64,000 nt of DNA from Nostoc sp. S4 (GTDB lineage Bacteria > Cyanobacteriota > Cyanobacteriia > Cyanobacteriales > Nostocaceae), in the NCBI GenBank assembly GCA_029379225.1, contig JAQYWR010000001.1:1-64000 (forward strand). The letters run 5' to 3'. Position numbers and translations under genes: made by a program. This document shows, piece after piece, positions 8,949 to 19,535 of the stretch. The notes under the pieces were generated by a model that made no database searches, was not told the origin of the DNA, and worked only from the letters and a program-made list of their open reading frames with translations. How positions within the stretch are numbered: the first letter of the stretch is position 1; every line of letters starts with the position of its first letter.

Positions 8949-9250
8949 ATGAAGAATTTTAGATTTGGGATTTTAGATTGAACAACCTACAGCACTTTTC
9001 ATTCGCATGAAGTACAAAGTTACGGGTTTTGAGGCAGGAGGCAGTTCTTGCTGGGGGCAGGAGATAGAAACTCTTTATCTGTAATAAATCAGTCCTGGAT
9101 ATTATACCTCACTTAGTTGCAATCTGCTGTAAGTTTTTGTATTGTTCTGCAAAAGGGAAACAGGTTTAAAAATCCGATTCTTTCCTAGCAAGTTGGAGAT
9201 TTTTTGCCCTAACCCGACAAGGGTTGGGGCTAGGTTCCATTGAACTGACG
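8949..9250. other. Intergenic with spacer repeats
   Basis: Lies between convergent glsA and the lipoprotein gene. It holds gattttagatt heptad-like repeats, a gaggcaggaggcag segment and a nine-pair hairpin at about 9209-9231 (ccctaaccc paired with gggttgggg, loop gacaa). The hairpin lacks a following T-run on either strand, so it looks like a dispersed palindromic repeat rather than a terminator. Confidence 0.45.
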
Positions 9251-9830
9251 TTATTTTATTTCTTCCATTTCGGGTAACGACGTTGATTGTGGAGTTGGTG
9301 TTAGTGTTGGCTGTGGTTCTGGCGATGGCATAACTGTTTCTGGTACTGGAGACTCAATAATTTCTGGCAGAGTCTGCGGGGAACTCACAGATGGTGCAAC
9401 TATTACTTTAGGGGTAGGTGTCTCAAGAGTTTGACGCTTGAAGAATTTGCCAAAGCTCGGTTTTGTTGGCTCAGGTACAACTTTATCGGGCAACGGCGTT
9501 GATTGGGGAGTTGGGGTTACTGTTGGCTGTGGTTCTGGCGACGGGGTAACTGTTTGTGGTACTGGAGACTCAATAATTTCTGGCAGAGTCAGTGGCAAAC
9601 TCGGAGATGGCGTAACTGTTGTTTCTGGGGTGGGCGTCTTAGCCGCCCGACGGTTAAAAAATCCGCCAAATCTCGGTTTTGCTGGCTCAGGTGCAACTTT
9701 TTTGGGCAATGGCGTTGATTGGGGAGTTGGGGTTACTGTTGGCTGTGGTTCTGGTGTAGGAGACTCGATAATATTTGGTGGTGTCGGCGACAAGCTAGGA
9801 GATGGTACAGCCGTTGGAGGTTCTAATTTT
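9251..9830 (-). repeat. Tandem 216-bp coding repeats
   Basis: Within the lipoprotein tail, two full 216-bp units encode 72 residues each and are flanked by partial units. Each unit has the order EPQPTVTPTPQST, PEPxKPxFGxFF and LPEIIESPVP. The basic aromatic island (FGGFFNRR or FGKFFKR) recurs once per unit inside otherwise Pro/Thr-rich sequence. Confidence 0.75.
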
Positions 9831-10918
9831 GGTTGTTCTGGTTTAGTTAGCGGTGTTTTCGATTCTTCTGGAATTTCAATTTCCGGAATTGGCTGTTTTT
9901 CTACTTTAGGTTGTGTTTCAGGTGTTTTTTCAACAGTGGGTGTAGGTGTGAATTTATAATTCGGGTCAACAATGGTGCGTACTTCATCTGCTGTCAATTC
10001 CCCTGTAGTAATTCTCGATAAAGTGTCTTTACCCTTTGGCTGGTAGGTAATTAGTCTAACTGTGGTGTTGAAAGCATTTTTCAGAGGATTTCCCTGGTTA
10101 TCAAGAAATTCTAGTTTTACCCAGTTTTTACCAGGCTTCCAACCTTTGAGGTAAATTGCTTGCCAGCTATCGAAAATAAAACTTTCACCATTAATCGTGC
10201 AGCGGATGCGCCAATCACTAAATTTGTCGTTGGCATTTTCTGAGGCAACCAGGTGCAAGGGAGCATCAGTTAGGTAAAAGTCAAGTAAAATTGGTTCTGC
10301 TCCATAAGTACTTTGAGGGCGGCTGTATGTCAGTAGTGGTAGATTCACAACTGGTATGTTGTCATCAGTTTTAGTAAAGACATGAAATGTTGTCTGAGCA
10401 TAAGCCCCTTCATTTTTAAAGCTTTCATGCCAAGGACGTGAGGCAAAGACACGCAAGGTATGAGTACCTGGAGATAAGTCTGGCAAAACTAAAGGCTGAT
10501 TCAGGTCATAAACAGGTATATAAGGTTGATTATCAAGAATTACGTGAAGATGTGGCCCGAGTTGTAATTGTGGGTCTTTAAATATTGGTAAATCCTTTAC
10601 TTGAAAGTGGGCTGTGACTTTGTTATCTGAGAAAACTTCATCAGTCTTGGGAGTAATAATTGTCACCTGTGGCTGATAAACTTCCAAAATTGGTCGCAGT
10701 TCTTGGATAACAGCAGGAGGAGCAACTTCCGAAAATTGCTTAGAAACTTGAGAAATTTGCCTAGCCTTTTGTTGATTATCAATAGATACTTCCTGACTGC
10801 CAGCCTTATCGCCACAACTACTTAAGCTACATACGACTACCAATGTCATTACCCACCTGAAAATCGGAAAACTCCAACGGAGGAGCTTCTTTAAGACCAT
10901 TTTCTGCCACGATTTCAT
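9251..10918 (-). CDS. Lipoprotein with Ig-like region and Pro/Thr repeats
   Basis: Not recognised as a named gene. From the preferred Met at 10918 the product is 555 residues: a basic N-terminus, a hydrophobic stretch and the lipobox LSSC followed by GDK, so it should be lipid-anchored. A beta-rich middle (TIITPKTDEVFSDNKVTAHF and GPHLHVILDNQPYIPVYDL) resembles Ig-like modules, and a second conserved region ends near DPNYKFTPTPT. The last third is a tail with a 72-residue repeat (EPQPTVTPTPQSTPLP ... IIESPVPETV) present twice plus partial copies. The frame extends 19 codons further upstream without a better start. Likely role: envelope-associated binding or scaffold protein, by inference. Confidence 0.6.
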   Translation of the reverse strand: MKSWQKMVLKKLLRWSFPIFRWVMTLVVVCSLSSCGDKAGSQEVSIDNQQKARQISQVSKQFSEVAPPAVIQELRPILEVYQPQVTIITPKTDEVFSDNKVTAHFQVKDLPIFKDPQLQLGPHLHVILDNQPYIPVYDLNQPLVLPDLSPGTHTLRVFASRPWHESFKNEGAYAQTTFHVFTKTDDNIPVVNLPLLTYSRPQSTYGAEPILLDFYLTDAPLHLVASENANDKFSDWRIRCTINGESFIFDSWQAIYLKGWKPGKNWVKLEFLDNQGNPLKNAFNTTVRLITYQPKGKDTLSRITTGELTADEVRTIVDPNYKFTPTPTVEKTPETQPKVEKQPIPEIEIPEESKTPLTKPEQPKLEPPTAVPSPSLSPTPPNIIESPTPEPQPTVTPTPQSTPLPKKVAPEPAKPRFGGFFNRRAAKTPTPETTVTPSPSLPLTLPEIIESPVPQTVTPSPEPQPTVTPTPQSTPLPDKVVPEPTKPSFGKFFKRQTLETPTPKVIVAPSVSSPQTLPEIIESPVPETVMPSPEPQPTLTPTPQSTSLPEMEEIK

Positions 10919-10975
10919 CCCTTGCACCCAGCGTTCCTCTTCAACATGTCCATAGGGAAATATAGCCCAAAACAA

Positions 10976-11371
10976 TCTCTAGGAGCAGGGGAGTGGGGAC
11001 TGGGGGCTGAAGCAGATGAGGAAATGGGTAATGAGGAAACTTTCAATACCAATACCTAATCGCTAATCCCCAATCCCCAATCCCAAATCATATTCTTTAC
11101 GAATTGTTATCCTTTGTAAATTAAATGAATAATCTATTGACTTTTGGTCAATTAGTTTGAAGTTAAAATGCAGAAAAGACAGTGATTCCAGCGATTTTGA
11201 ATTATTGTTAAAATATCTCTAACAAAGTACAAGTGAAGACTTTATAATTCAACGAGAAACAACTATCCACATGGATCTTCACTGTGGCTTCAGCAAAAAA
11301 CTGGAGTATGCGGTAAAACATTACTATGTGGTAATCATGATTCCTCATTCCTGATCAAGAGAGGAGGTCGA
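10976..11371. other. psaA upstream region with STRR heptads
   Basis: Contains STRR-like heptamers at 11043-11090 (ccccaatcccc, cccaaatc) and then an AT-rich leader that should hold the psaA promoter or promoters. A perfect AGGAGG at 11362-11367 sits 4 bases before the psaA ATG. A weak HLR1-like pair (tttacaaaggataaca, minus strand, about 11109-11124) is too degenerate to call. Confidence 0.5.
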
Positions 11372-13630
11372 ATGGCAATAAGTCCTCCGGAGCGAGAGGA
11401 AAAAAAGGCAAGAGTAATCGTCGATAACGACCCGGTTCCTACCTCATTTGAGAGATGGGCAAAGCCCGGCCACTTTGACAGATCTTTAGCCAGAGGTCCA
11501 AAAACCACTACATGGATTTGGAACCTTCACGCACTCGCCCACGATTTTGATACACATACAAGCGATTTAGAAGACATATCCCGCAAGATATTTTCAGCAC
11601 ACTTCGGGCATTTAGCCGTAGTGACAATTTGGCTGAGCGGGATGATTTTCCACGGCGCTAAGTTTTCTAACTACGAAGCTTGGCTAAGCGACCCGTTAAA
11701 CATTAAACCAAGTGCCCAGGTCGTTTGGCCGATTGTGGGACAAGACATTTTAAATGGTGATGTTGGCGGTGGTTTCCACGGAATTCAAATCACCTCTGGT
11801 CTGTTCTATGTATGGCGGGGCTGGGGTATTACCAACTCCTTCCAGCTTTACTGCACTGCGATCGGTGGCTTGGTATTAGCAGGCTTGTTCCTATTTGCTG
11901 GCTGGTTCCACTACCACAAACGCGCTCCCAAACTGGAATGGTTCCAGAATGTGGAGTCCATGCTGAATCACCACTTACAAGTATTGCTAGGTTGTGGTTC
12001 CTTGGGATGGGCAGGTCACTTAATCCACGTGTCCGCGCCGACTAACAAGCTTTTGGATGCAGGGGTTGCCGTCAAAGATATACCCTTGCCCCACGAGTTC
12101 ATCTTGAACAAAGACTTGTTGACGGAACTGTACCCAGGCTTTGCTGCTGGTTTAGCACCTTTCTTCACCTTGAACTGGGGTCAGTATGCTGACTTCCTCA
12201 CCTTCAAGGGCGGTCTAAACCCAGTGACAGGTGGCTTGTGGATGACAGACATTTCCCATCACCACTTAGCGATCGCAGTTGTGTTCATCATTGCTGGTCA
12301 CCAATACCGTACCAACTGGGGTATTGGTCACAGCATTAAAGAGATCCTGGAAAACCATAAAGGTCCTTTCACTGGTGAAGGTCACAAAGGTCTTTACGAA
12401 AACCTGACCACATCTTGGCACGCTCAGCTGGGAACTAACCTGGCGTTCTTGGGTTCGCTGACCATCATCATCGCGCACCACATGTACGCGATGCCCCCCT
12501 ATCCATACTTGGCAACTGACTACGCTACGCAGTTGTGTATATTCACTCACCATATTTGGATCGGTGGCTTCTTGATTGTTGGTGGAGCGGCTCATACTGC
12601 CATCTTCATGGTGCGGGATTACGATCCAGTTGTGAACCAAAACAACCTCCTGGATCGGGTAATTCGTCACCGGGATGCGATTATTTCTCACCTGAACTGG
12701 GTATGTATTTTCCTGGGCTTCCACAGCTTTGGACTTTACATCCACAACGATACAATGCGTGCATTGGGTCGTCCCCAAGACATGTTCTCTGATACGGCAA
12801 TTCAATTGCAGCCAGTATTTGCCCAGTGGATACAAAATATCCACGCCTTGGCTCCTGGTACAACTGCACCTAATGCCCTAGAACCAGTTAGCTATGTCTT
12901 TGGCGGCGGAATATTGGCTGTTGGCGGCAAAGTGGCAGCTGCGCCCATCGCTTTGGGTACAGCAGATTTCCTAATTCACCACATTCACGCTTTCACCATT
13001 CACGTCACCGTCCTAATTCTGCTCAAAGGTGTGCTATTTGCCCGTAGCTCTCGTCTGATTCCAGACAAAGCAAACTTGGGCTTCCGCTTCCCCTGCGACG
13101 GTCCTGGTCGTGGCGGTACCTGTCAAGTATCTGGTTGGGATCACGTATTCCTGGGACTATTCTGGATGTATAACTCCCTATCGATTGTAATTTTCCACTT
13201 CAGCTGGAAAATGCAATCAGATGTTTGGGGAACCGTAGATCCAGATGGTACTGTGACTCACATCACAGGTGGTAACTTTGCCCAAAGTGCCATCACCATC
13301 AATGGTTGGTTGCGTGATTTCTTGTGGGCACAAGCGACACAAGTTATCAATTCCTATGGCAGTGCGCTATCTGCTTATGGACTAATGTTCTTAGGTGCTC
13401 ACTTTATTTGGGCATTCAGCTTGATGTTCCTGTTCAGTGGTCGCGGCTACTGGCAAGAATTAATTGAGTCGATAGTTTGGGCGCATAATAAACTGAAGGT
13501 AGCACCAGCAATTCAGCCTCGCGCTCTGAGCATTATTCAGGGTCGCGCTGTAGGGGTAGCTCACTACCTTTTAGGAGGAATTGCTACTACTTGGGCATTC
13601 TTCCATGCACACATCCTTTCAGTAGGGTAG
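11372..13630 (+). CDS. psaA: Photosystem I P700 apoprotein A1
   Basis: A 752-residue, 11-helix thylakoid protein that with PsaB binds P700, A0, A1 and half of the FX [4Fe-4S] cluster. The FX loop [12 protein letters not shown] and the quinone/A0 region [20 protein letters not shown] are intact, and the length is standard for Nostocales. A perfect AGGAGG precedes the ATG. psaB follows 186 bp downstream as in the usual psaAB operon. Compared from memory with typical sequences, a few positions look uncommon ([26 protein letters not shown]), but none touches the cofactor ligands I can identify. No far-red (FaRLiP) genes are nearby, so I treat it as the normal copy. Confidence 0.97.
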   Translation: MAISPPEREEKKARVIVDNDPVPTSFERWAKPGHFDRSLARGPKTTTWIWNLHALAHDFDTHTSDLEDISRKIFSAHFGHLAVVTIWLSGMIFHGAKFSNYEAWLSDPLNIKPSAQVVWPIVGQDILNGDVGGGFHGIQITSGLFYVWRGWGITNSFQLYCTAIGGLVLAGLFLFAGWFHYHKRAPKLEWFQNVESMLNHHLQVLLGCGSLGWAGHLIHVSAPTNKLLDAGVAVKDIPLPHEFILNKDLLTELYPGFAAGLAPFFTLNWGQYADFLTFKGGLNPVTGGLWMTDISHHHLAIAVVFIIAGHQYRTNWGIGHSIKEILENHKGPFTGEGHKGLYENLTTSWHAQLGTNLAFLGSLTIIIAHHMYAMPPYPYLATDYATQLCIFTHHIWIGGFLIVGGAAHTAIFMVRDYDPVVNQNNLLDRVIRHRDAIISHLNWVCIFLGFHSFGLYIHNDTMRALGRPQDMFSDTAIQLQPVFAQWIQNIHALAPGTTAPNALEPVSYVFGGGILAVGGKVAAAPIALGTADFLIHHIHAFTIHVTVLILLKGVLFARSSRLIPDKANLGFRFPCDGPGRGGTCQVSGWDHVFLGLFWMYNSLSIVIFHFSWKMQSDVWGTVDPDGTVTHITGGNFAQSAITINGWLRDFLWAQATQVINSYGSALSAYGLMFLGAHFIWAFSLMFLFSGRGYWQELIESIVWAHNKLKVAPAIQPRALSIIQGRAVGVAHYLLGGIATTWAFFHAHILSVG

Positions 13631-13730
13631 CAATCAGTTATTTAGAGTGCTGAGGGATGAGGGCTGAGGAGCCAGTGCTTTGGGCGGCTCTGCCGACAGC
13701 TAAGCAACTAACTGGCGTTGCAGAGAAAAT

Positions 13731-13773
13731 ACTCAAAACTCGGAACTCAGAACTCTAAACTCAGGACTCAAGA
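13731..13773 (+). repeat. STRR heptads in the psaA-psaB spacer
   Basis: Six consecutive near-heptamers of the aactcag/aactcta/gactcaa type lie between psaA and psaB. They will be transcribed in the psaAB mRNA if the operon is co-transcribed. Confidence 0.6.
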
Positions 13774-13816
13774 CACTGATACTTGATGGCTAAAGGTCAG
13801 AGGATTTATTAAACCT

Positions 13817-16048
13817 ATGGCAACAAAATTTCCCAAATTTAGCCAGGATCTCGCACAGGACCCGACTACTCGTCGGATATGGTATGCGATCGCCACAGGC
13901 AATGACTTTGAAACCCATGATGGCATGACAGAGGAAAATCTTTACCAAAAGATTTTCGCTACTCACTTCGGTCACTTGGCAATCATCTTCCTGTGGGCAT
14001 CCAGCCTCCTGTTCCATGTAGCCTGGCAAGGTAACTTTGAACAGTGGATTAAAGATCCCCTTCATATCCGTCCTATTGCTCACGCGATTTGGGACCCCCA
14101 CTTCGGCAGACCAGCAATCGAAGCTTTCACCCAAGCTGGCGCTAGCAATCCAGTAAACATTACCTACTCTGGTCTGTACCACTGGTGGTATACCATCGGT
14201 ATGCGAACAAATACCGAACTGTACAACGGTTCAGTATTCCTGTTAATATTCGCAGCCGTGTTGTTGTTCGCTGGTTGGCTACACTTGCAACCCAAGTACC
14301 GTCCTAGCTTGGCATGGTTTAAGAGTGCTGAACATCGCCTAAACCATCACTTAGCAGGTCTGTTTGGTGTTAGTTCTTTGGCTTGGGCTGGTCACTTGAT
14401 TCACGTTGCCGTCCCAGAAGCTCGCGGACAGCACGTAGGTTGGGATAACTTCCTTAGCACCCCACCCCACCCAGCAGGTTTGACACCCTTCTTTACAGGT
14501 AACTGGGGTGTTTACGCTCAAAACCCTGACACTCCTGGACATGTGTTCGGCACATCCCAAGGTGCAGGGACTGCAATTCTGACTTTCTTGGGTGGTTTCC
14601 ATCCCCAAACAGAAGCTTTGTGGCTGACTGACATGGCTCATCACCACTTGGCGATCGCTGTTATTTTCATTGTTGCCGGTCATATGTACCGGACTAACTT
14701 CGGAATTGGTCACAGCATTAAAGAAATGCTGAACTCCAAAGCTGGTTTAGTTCCGGGAACCAAGAGTGAAGGTCAGTTTAACCTACCTCACCAAGGTATT
14801 TATGACACCTACAACAACTCACTGCACTTCCAATTAGGATTTCACCTAGCAGCTTTAGGTGTAATCACCTCCTTGGTAGCGCAGCACATGTACGCCATGC
14901 CTCCTTACGCATTTATTGCTAAGGACTATACAACTCAGGCAGCGCTGTACACGCATCACCAGTATATTGCTGGCTTCCTGATGCTTGGTGCTTTTGCCCA
15001 CGGAGCAATCTTCTGGGTACGTGATTACGACCCAGAACAAAACAAGGGCAACGTTCTTGACCGCGTGTTGAAGCATAAAGAAGCGATTATCTCCCACTTG
15101 AGCTGGGTATCCCTTTTCTTAGGCTTCCATACCCTTGGTTTGTACGTACACAACGACGTAGTAGTTGCTTTCGGCACTCCCGAAAAGCAAATCCTAATTG
15201 AGCCAGTATTTGCCCAGTTCGTCCAAGCTGCTAACGGTAAAGTACTGTACGGTTTAGACACCTTGTTATCTAACCCAGATAGTGTTGCTTACACAGCATG
15301 GCCCAACTACGCTAACGTCTGGTTACCAGGCTGGTTAGAAGCCATCAACTCTGGTACAAACTCTCTGTTCTTAACAATTGGCCCTGGCGACTTCTTGGTA
15401 CACCATGCGATCGCCTTAGGTCTGCACACCACCACCTTGATCTTAGTTAAAGGTGCTTTGGATGCCCGTGGTTCTAAGCTGATGCCCGATAAAAAGGACT
15501 TCGGCTATGCCTTCCCTTGCGACGGCCCCGGTCGTGGCGGTACTTGCGACATCTCAGCTTGGGATTCCTTCTACTTAGCTGCGTTCTGGATGCTCAATAC
15601 CATTGGTTGGTTGACCTTCTACTGGCACTGGAAGCATCTCGGTATTTGGCAAGGTAACGTTGCTCAGTTCAATGAGAACTCTACATACCTCATGGGCTGG
15701 TTCCGCGATTACCTGTGGGCAAACTCCGCTCAGTTGATTAACGGTTACAACCCCTACGGTGTCAATAACCTATCTGTCTGGGCTTGGATGTTCCTGTTTG
15801 GACATCTAGTTTGGGCTACCGGCTTCATGTTCTTGATCTCTTGGAGAGGTTACTGGCAAGAGTTGATTGAAACCCTTGTCTGGGCACACGAGCGCACTCC
15901 TCTAGCTAACTTAGTTCGTTGGAAAGACAAGCCCGTTGCTCTATCCATCGTTCAAGCTCGCGTAGTTGGTCTGGCTCACTTTGCAGTTGGTTATGTTGTG
16001 ACTTACGCTGCATTCTTGATTGCTTCTACTGCTGGTAAGTTCGGTTAA
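13817..16048 (+). CDS. psaB: Photosystem I P700 apoprotein A2
   Basis: A 743-residue partner of PsaA in the photosystem I core, with the second half of the FX site ([12 protein letters not shown]) and the C-terminal reaction-centre helices ([20 protein letters not shown]). It starts [18 protein letters not shown] as in all cyanobacterial PsaB proteins and ends TAGKFG. A modest AGAGGA ribosome site lies about 13 bases upstream. The luminal loop containing [17 protein letters not shown] is full length. It is the last gene of the psaAB operon, followed by a strong intrinsic terminator. Confidence 0.97.
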   Translation: MATKFPKFSQDLAQDPTTRRIWYAIATGNDFETHDGMTEENLYQKIFATHFGHLAIIFLWASSLLFHVAWQGNFEQWIKDPLHIRPIAHAIWDPHFGRPAIEAFTQAGASNPVNITYSGLYHWWYTIGMRTNTELYNGSVFLLIFAAVLLFAGWLHLQPKYRPSLAWFKSAEHRLNHHLAGLFGVSSLAWAGHLIHVAVPEARGQHVGWDNFLSTPPHPAGLTPFFTGNWGVYAQNPDTPGHVFGTSQGAGTAILTFLGGFHPQTEALWLTDMAHHHLAIAVIFIVAGHMYRTNFGIGHSIKEMLNSKAGLVPGTKSEGQFNLPHQGIYDTYNNSLHFQLGFHLAALGVITSLVAQHMYAMPPYAFIAKDYTTQAALYTHHQYIAGFLMLGAFAHGAIFWVRDYDPEQNKGNVLDRVLKHKEAIISHLSWVSLFLGFHTLGLYVHNDVVVAFGTPEKQILIEPVFAQFVQAANGKVLYGLDTLLSNPDSVAYTAWPNYANVWLPGWLEAINSGTNSLFLTIGPGDFLVHHAIALGLHTTTLILVKGALDARGSKLMPDKKDFGYAFPCDGPGRGGTCDISAWDSFYLAAFWMLNTIGWLTFYWHWKHLGIWQGNVAQFNENSTYLMGWFRDYLWANSAQLINGYNPYGVNNLSVWAWMFLFGHLVWATGFMFLISWRGYWQELIETLVWAHERTPLANLVRWKDKPVALSIVQARVVGLAHFAVGYVVTYAAFLIASTAGKFG

Positions 16049-16083
16049 TCTGGCTACTAGTTTTGTAGATAAGTAATAAAAAT

Positions 16084-16109
16084 CCCCTGCTGTAAGGTAG
16101 GGGTTTTTT
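16084..16109 (+). terminator. Rho-independent terminator of psaAB
   Basis: A seven-pair stem CCCCTGC/GTAGGGG (one G-T pair) with a six-base loop, followed by six T residues. It lies 36 bp after the psaB stop. Confidence 0.9.
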
Positions 16110-16191
16110 ATTACTTAGTCAATGACTACATAGAACATTTCATCTCGTTTGTTACATTAATAAAAGACGATACGAGCTTTGTATAAAAACT

Positions 16192-18033
16192 ATGACTATG
16201 CAGCCTGAAAGTACATCCTTAGGAGATTTATTTTGTCGTCGAATTCCTTTTAAAGTACCAAAATATCAAAGAGCTTTTGATTGGGAGCAAGAAGAAATTG
16301 ATGATTTTATCAAAGATTTACTGGTGCTATATAATGCAAGAAAAATTGATCGTAGCCAGCCAAGAAAACATTTTTTTGGTGGCTTAGTCAGCATAAAACA
16401 ACATATACCCAACAGTTATACAGGAAATCTTTACGATTTAGTTGATGGCCAGCAAAGGCTAGCAACTTTCACAATGACAATTGCCTCCCTTGTTAAGGCA
16501 TTCGAGTCACTTGCTAGTGAAGCTGAAGTTGAAAAAGATACAGAAACCTCACAAGCAGCTAAATCTTATGCGAGTACAACAAAAGATGAATACTTAGAAT
16601 ACAAAGAAGTAATAAATAACCAATTACAGCCACGTCTTCGTCTTACTCTCTCAAAAGCAGATTATGTTTTTTTTGAAGACTTGATAAATGGTCGTAGTCC
16701 TAAATCCTCACGAGATTCTCATAAAAAATTACAAATTGCATGGGATTCTATTAGGACAAAGCTTATTAATAAAATTCTCAATGATATTAGTAAATCTAGT
16801 GTCTCTGATAAACTTAATTCTCTTCTACAATTACGAAAATCAGTTATAGAGGACTGTTATGTAATTTATATCGTTAGTGAGGATAGAAGTGAAGCTTACA
16901 GGTTATTTGCGGTACTAAATGATAGAGGAAGAGAGTTGAGTGATGGAAATAAGCTTCGCTCAGATACTCTTGAATTACTAGAAAAACATGAGAGAGAACA
17001 AATATTTGCAGAAGATAACTGGGACACAATACTTAGTTATCCAGCTACAGATGTAGAGCAATTCCTTAGAAATTACTATGCATCTCATCAGGGTAAGGGT
17101 GCAGCTAAGAGAAATTTGGCAGATACATTTTGAGATGATATATTTAAGTTTCCATCTGGAGTGGTTTTAGAGATTGCTGACAGTGAAGAAGCTAAAAAAG
17201 TATCTCATACTATTTTTGATATAAAAAATGAACAACAAGTTTTTATAGAAATCTCAGAACTACGGTGGCCTTATCGAGGTGCTACTGCTTCAGATTGGCA
17301 ACAAGAAAGACTACAACGTTTGATAAAAGTATTAAGGCATACACTTTGTATACCACTCTTACTTAGTGTTTATCACTGTCTTTCAGAAAAGGAATTTATA
17401 GAAATCATAGACATTTTAGAACGCTTTGCTTTTCGCTACATTACTATTGTGGGAGGACACGCTGAAAAAATATCTACCATATATTACGACCATGCAAAAT
17501 TGATTAGGCAAGCACCGCAAGAATATAAAATTTCTACTTTAAGAAATGAATTAAAAGCGGTACAGCAAAAGTATGCTCCTGATGAAACTTTTGAATCTCT
17601 ATTAATACAAAAGTTAAGTTACCAAGATAATTCTTCAAAAAAAATAATTATCAGACACTTTTTAACTACATTAGAGGATCATGTTGAGTGGTACTCTAAT
17701 GGCGCTAATGGCAAACCAAAACCAAATGAAATAAGTATTTTTGATTTAAGCAAAGTTACTATAGAGCATATATATCCACATAATGCTAGTAGTGCTTCGC
17801 GAATTGAAGAGATTGAACTGTTAAAGAACGACATTGGGAATCTGTCTTTTTGGCCTGGACGTAACAATAATAGTGCGGGTAATAAGTCATTTACTGAGAA
17901 GAAAAGTCTTTATGAACATTCCAATGTAACACTCAACCGAGAGCTAGTAAAATTTATAGATTGGGATAAGCAAAACTTCCAACAAAGGAGAAATAAATTA
18001 CTAAAGATGGCAAAAAAGATTTTTACTGTTTAG
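16192..18033 (+). pseudogene. GmrSD-like DUF262/DUF1524 nuclease gene split by an in-frame TGA
   Basis: Two open frames, 16192-17133 and 17161-18033, lie in the same reading frame and are separated by one TGA (17131-17133). Read through, they give 613 residues with normal DUF262 plus DUF1524 architecture. The N-terminal part carries the catalytic DGQQR motif (DLVDGQQRLATF) and an early PKYQRAFDWEQEEIDDF. The C-terminal part carries the HNH-like EHIYPHN and the GNLSFWPGRNNNSAGNKSF segment. Family members are ParB-like NTPase/nuclease anti-phage enzymes, such as GmrSD, that cut modified DNA. No frameshift is needed, so a single point change (for instance CGA to TGA) explains the split. A two-piece or readthrough product cannot be excluded. 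Confidence 0.85.
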
Positions 18034-18579
18034 AGATTAGCCAGTTAGCGTACAATAAGCTATTTAAATTTTTAGTAACTTCACACTATTTGCTCTTACA
18101 CGCAAAAAAGAATACGTTAACAAAACTGCTGAAAAATATATCGAGTGGTTTCTACCTTTTTTTTGCCCATGAATTTAAAAGAGTGCTATTATGGCTCATT
18201 TGTACTTGATTTAGGCGGTACTTACTTACGTGGTAATTATGTACTGAATATTTAAAATACGAGCTTTTGGCTAGATTTTGCAAGGAAGTAGGTTTATTCC
18301 TAGTTCAAAAATTCTAGTACTATAATCCGGCTCAACTGTCAACCCTTGCTGAGTGTATGACAATTAGGCGCATTCATGTCAAACATTCAGGAAATACAGT
18401 TTGGTGGTTGTCTAAAATACCAAATCAGCAGATAATATAAAAATTTTAAAACCCATAGCCAAAGTATGAAGCAATTACTTAAAAATAGTTATTAAGCCAA
18501 AATACGTTCTAGTGGACATGATATTTATAAAAAATTTCAAGAATATAATTAAGGTGTAATTCAACAAATTTATTTTAAA
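18034..18579. other. Degraded AT-rich spacer between defence remnants
   Basis: No convincing frame; a 28-codon ATG frame at about 18170 has no homology I recognise. Given the broken nuclease on the left and the methyltransferase stump on the right, it probably contains eroded sequence of the same former locus, but nothing can be identified. Confidence 0.4.
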
Positions 18580-18864
18580 TTGCCAATACTAAATACAAAT
18601 ACCGCTTATTTACGACATTGGAAAACAGCAAAAATTAGACCCCATCCAGCACATTTTTATCAAAGGTTCGCCGAGTTATTCATCAAATTTTTAACTGATG
18701 AAGGCCATATGATTTTAGATCCATTTGTAGGTTCTAATACAACTGGTTTTGTTGCTCAGACTCTCCAACACCAATGGATTTATTTTAAAATTAATGACGA
18801 TTATGTAATGGGAAGTCGTGATTGTTTTAGTCAAGATTCAGATTACCTGAAAACTGAGCAATAA
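18580..18864 (+). pseudogene. C-terminal stump of a site-specific DNA methyltransferase
   Basis: A 94-codon frame beginning at a TTG. It encodes the end of an N4-cytosine/N6-adenine methyltransferase: RPHPAHFYQRFAELFIKFLT, then the S-adenosylmethionine motif I region LDPFVGSNTTGFVAQTL and HQWIYFKINDDYV. In complete enzymes this is preceded by motif IV (DPPY/SPPY) and the target-recognition domain, both missing here. The usual G in the motif is kept, but I-G-I-E has become Y-F-K-I, a sign of decay. It is a remnant rather than a working enzyme, and with the broken GmrSD-like gene it marks a lost restriction locus. Confidence 0.8.
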
Positions 18865-18910
18865 GAAGTGAGGAGTTAAAATTTATAACTCATAAATAAT
18901 AACTACTCAC

Positions 18911-19123
18911 TTAAATTTCTCCATTCACTTGCATTTGATGAACTTGATCTGCCAACTCTTGACGACCTTGGTCATCTAGTTTATCAATCGCTAACATCCC
19001 CATAAGAATAACTTCTTTTAGGGTCAAACGTGTCGAATGTGCCTGTTTTTGCACAATCTCCTTAATAATGGGACTAACACCAATCGCTGTACTAGCTCTT
19101 GCCACAGAAGGAAAACAAAACAC
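18911..19123 (-). CDS. Small hypothetical protein
   Basis: Up to 70 residues from a GTG at 19123, or 64 from a second GTG at 19105. The core (TLKEVILMGMLAIDKLDDQG, then RQELADQVHQMQVNGEI) is helical and charged. I do not recognise it; the size and flanking decayed genes would fit an orphan antitoxin or regulatory stub, but no binding motif can be named. It is followed downstream by the methyltransferase remnant in convergent orientation. Confidence 0.4.
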   Translation of the reverse strand: MFCFPSVARASTAIGVSPIIKEIVQKQAHSTRLTLKEVILMGMLAIDKLDDQGRQELADQVHQMQVNGEI

Positions 19124-19535
19124 TAATGATTCAGCCTAAATCTTAGCACTTCTAATGAAGTTATTCTCTATAGTTAAAACTTAATTTAAATGTGTTTCAA
19201 CTCCTACTTCGATGAGCAAACATAAATTTGAAATTCTTGACATAGAGAACTACAACAGAAGTACACAGTATTATCCTACTTGCAGAAAATTTTTGTTAAA
19301 TTTTCAATTTTTGCATTAAATCTAAAAAGCAACTTTTGGATGAAAATAAATTTAACTATTGTCATACGAGGATTACAAGTATAGTCTTTAACAGCGGCAT
19401 CTATCGCTCCAGAGTTATCCCAAATCGACTTGCGGGTGTAACTTTTTTAGAGCGAGTTCTCAAACTTCTAGTCTGCTTAACTAAAGGTCGCTAATTGATG
19501 TATAATATTAAGCTCATCAAAAACTAATTGTTCGT
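19124..19535. other. Intergenic, no gene seen
   Basis: AT-rich, many stops in all frames. No RNA gene, terminator or repeat was recognised. Confidence 0.5.

Noticed and set aside
9209..9231. Terminator between glsA and the lipoprotein gene
   Set aside because: Stable stem, but no T-run follows on either strand; looks like a dispersed palindrome.
9438..9959. 173-codon plus-strand frame opposite the lipoprotein tail
   Set aside because: Its Gly/Val-rich product is the mirror of the Pro/Thr repeats; no ribosome site and no protein-like pattern.
11109..11124. HLR1 (RpaB-type) site upstream of psaA
   Set aside because: Only one half fits the direct-repeat consensus well; the second half has two mismatches, so it is not better than chance in AT-rich DNA.
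12266..12844. 192-codon minus-strand frame inside psaA
   Set aside because: Shadow of a highly constrained gene; no start signal. The same holds for the frames opposite psaB.
11372..16048. Far-red (FaRLiP) psaA2/psaB2 copies
   Set aside because: No rfpABC, far-red psbA or phycobiliprotein genes are near, and the protein ends and loops look like the standard pair.
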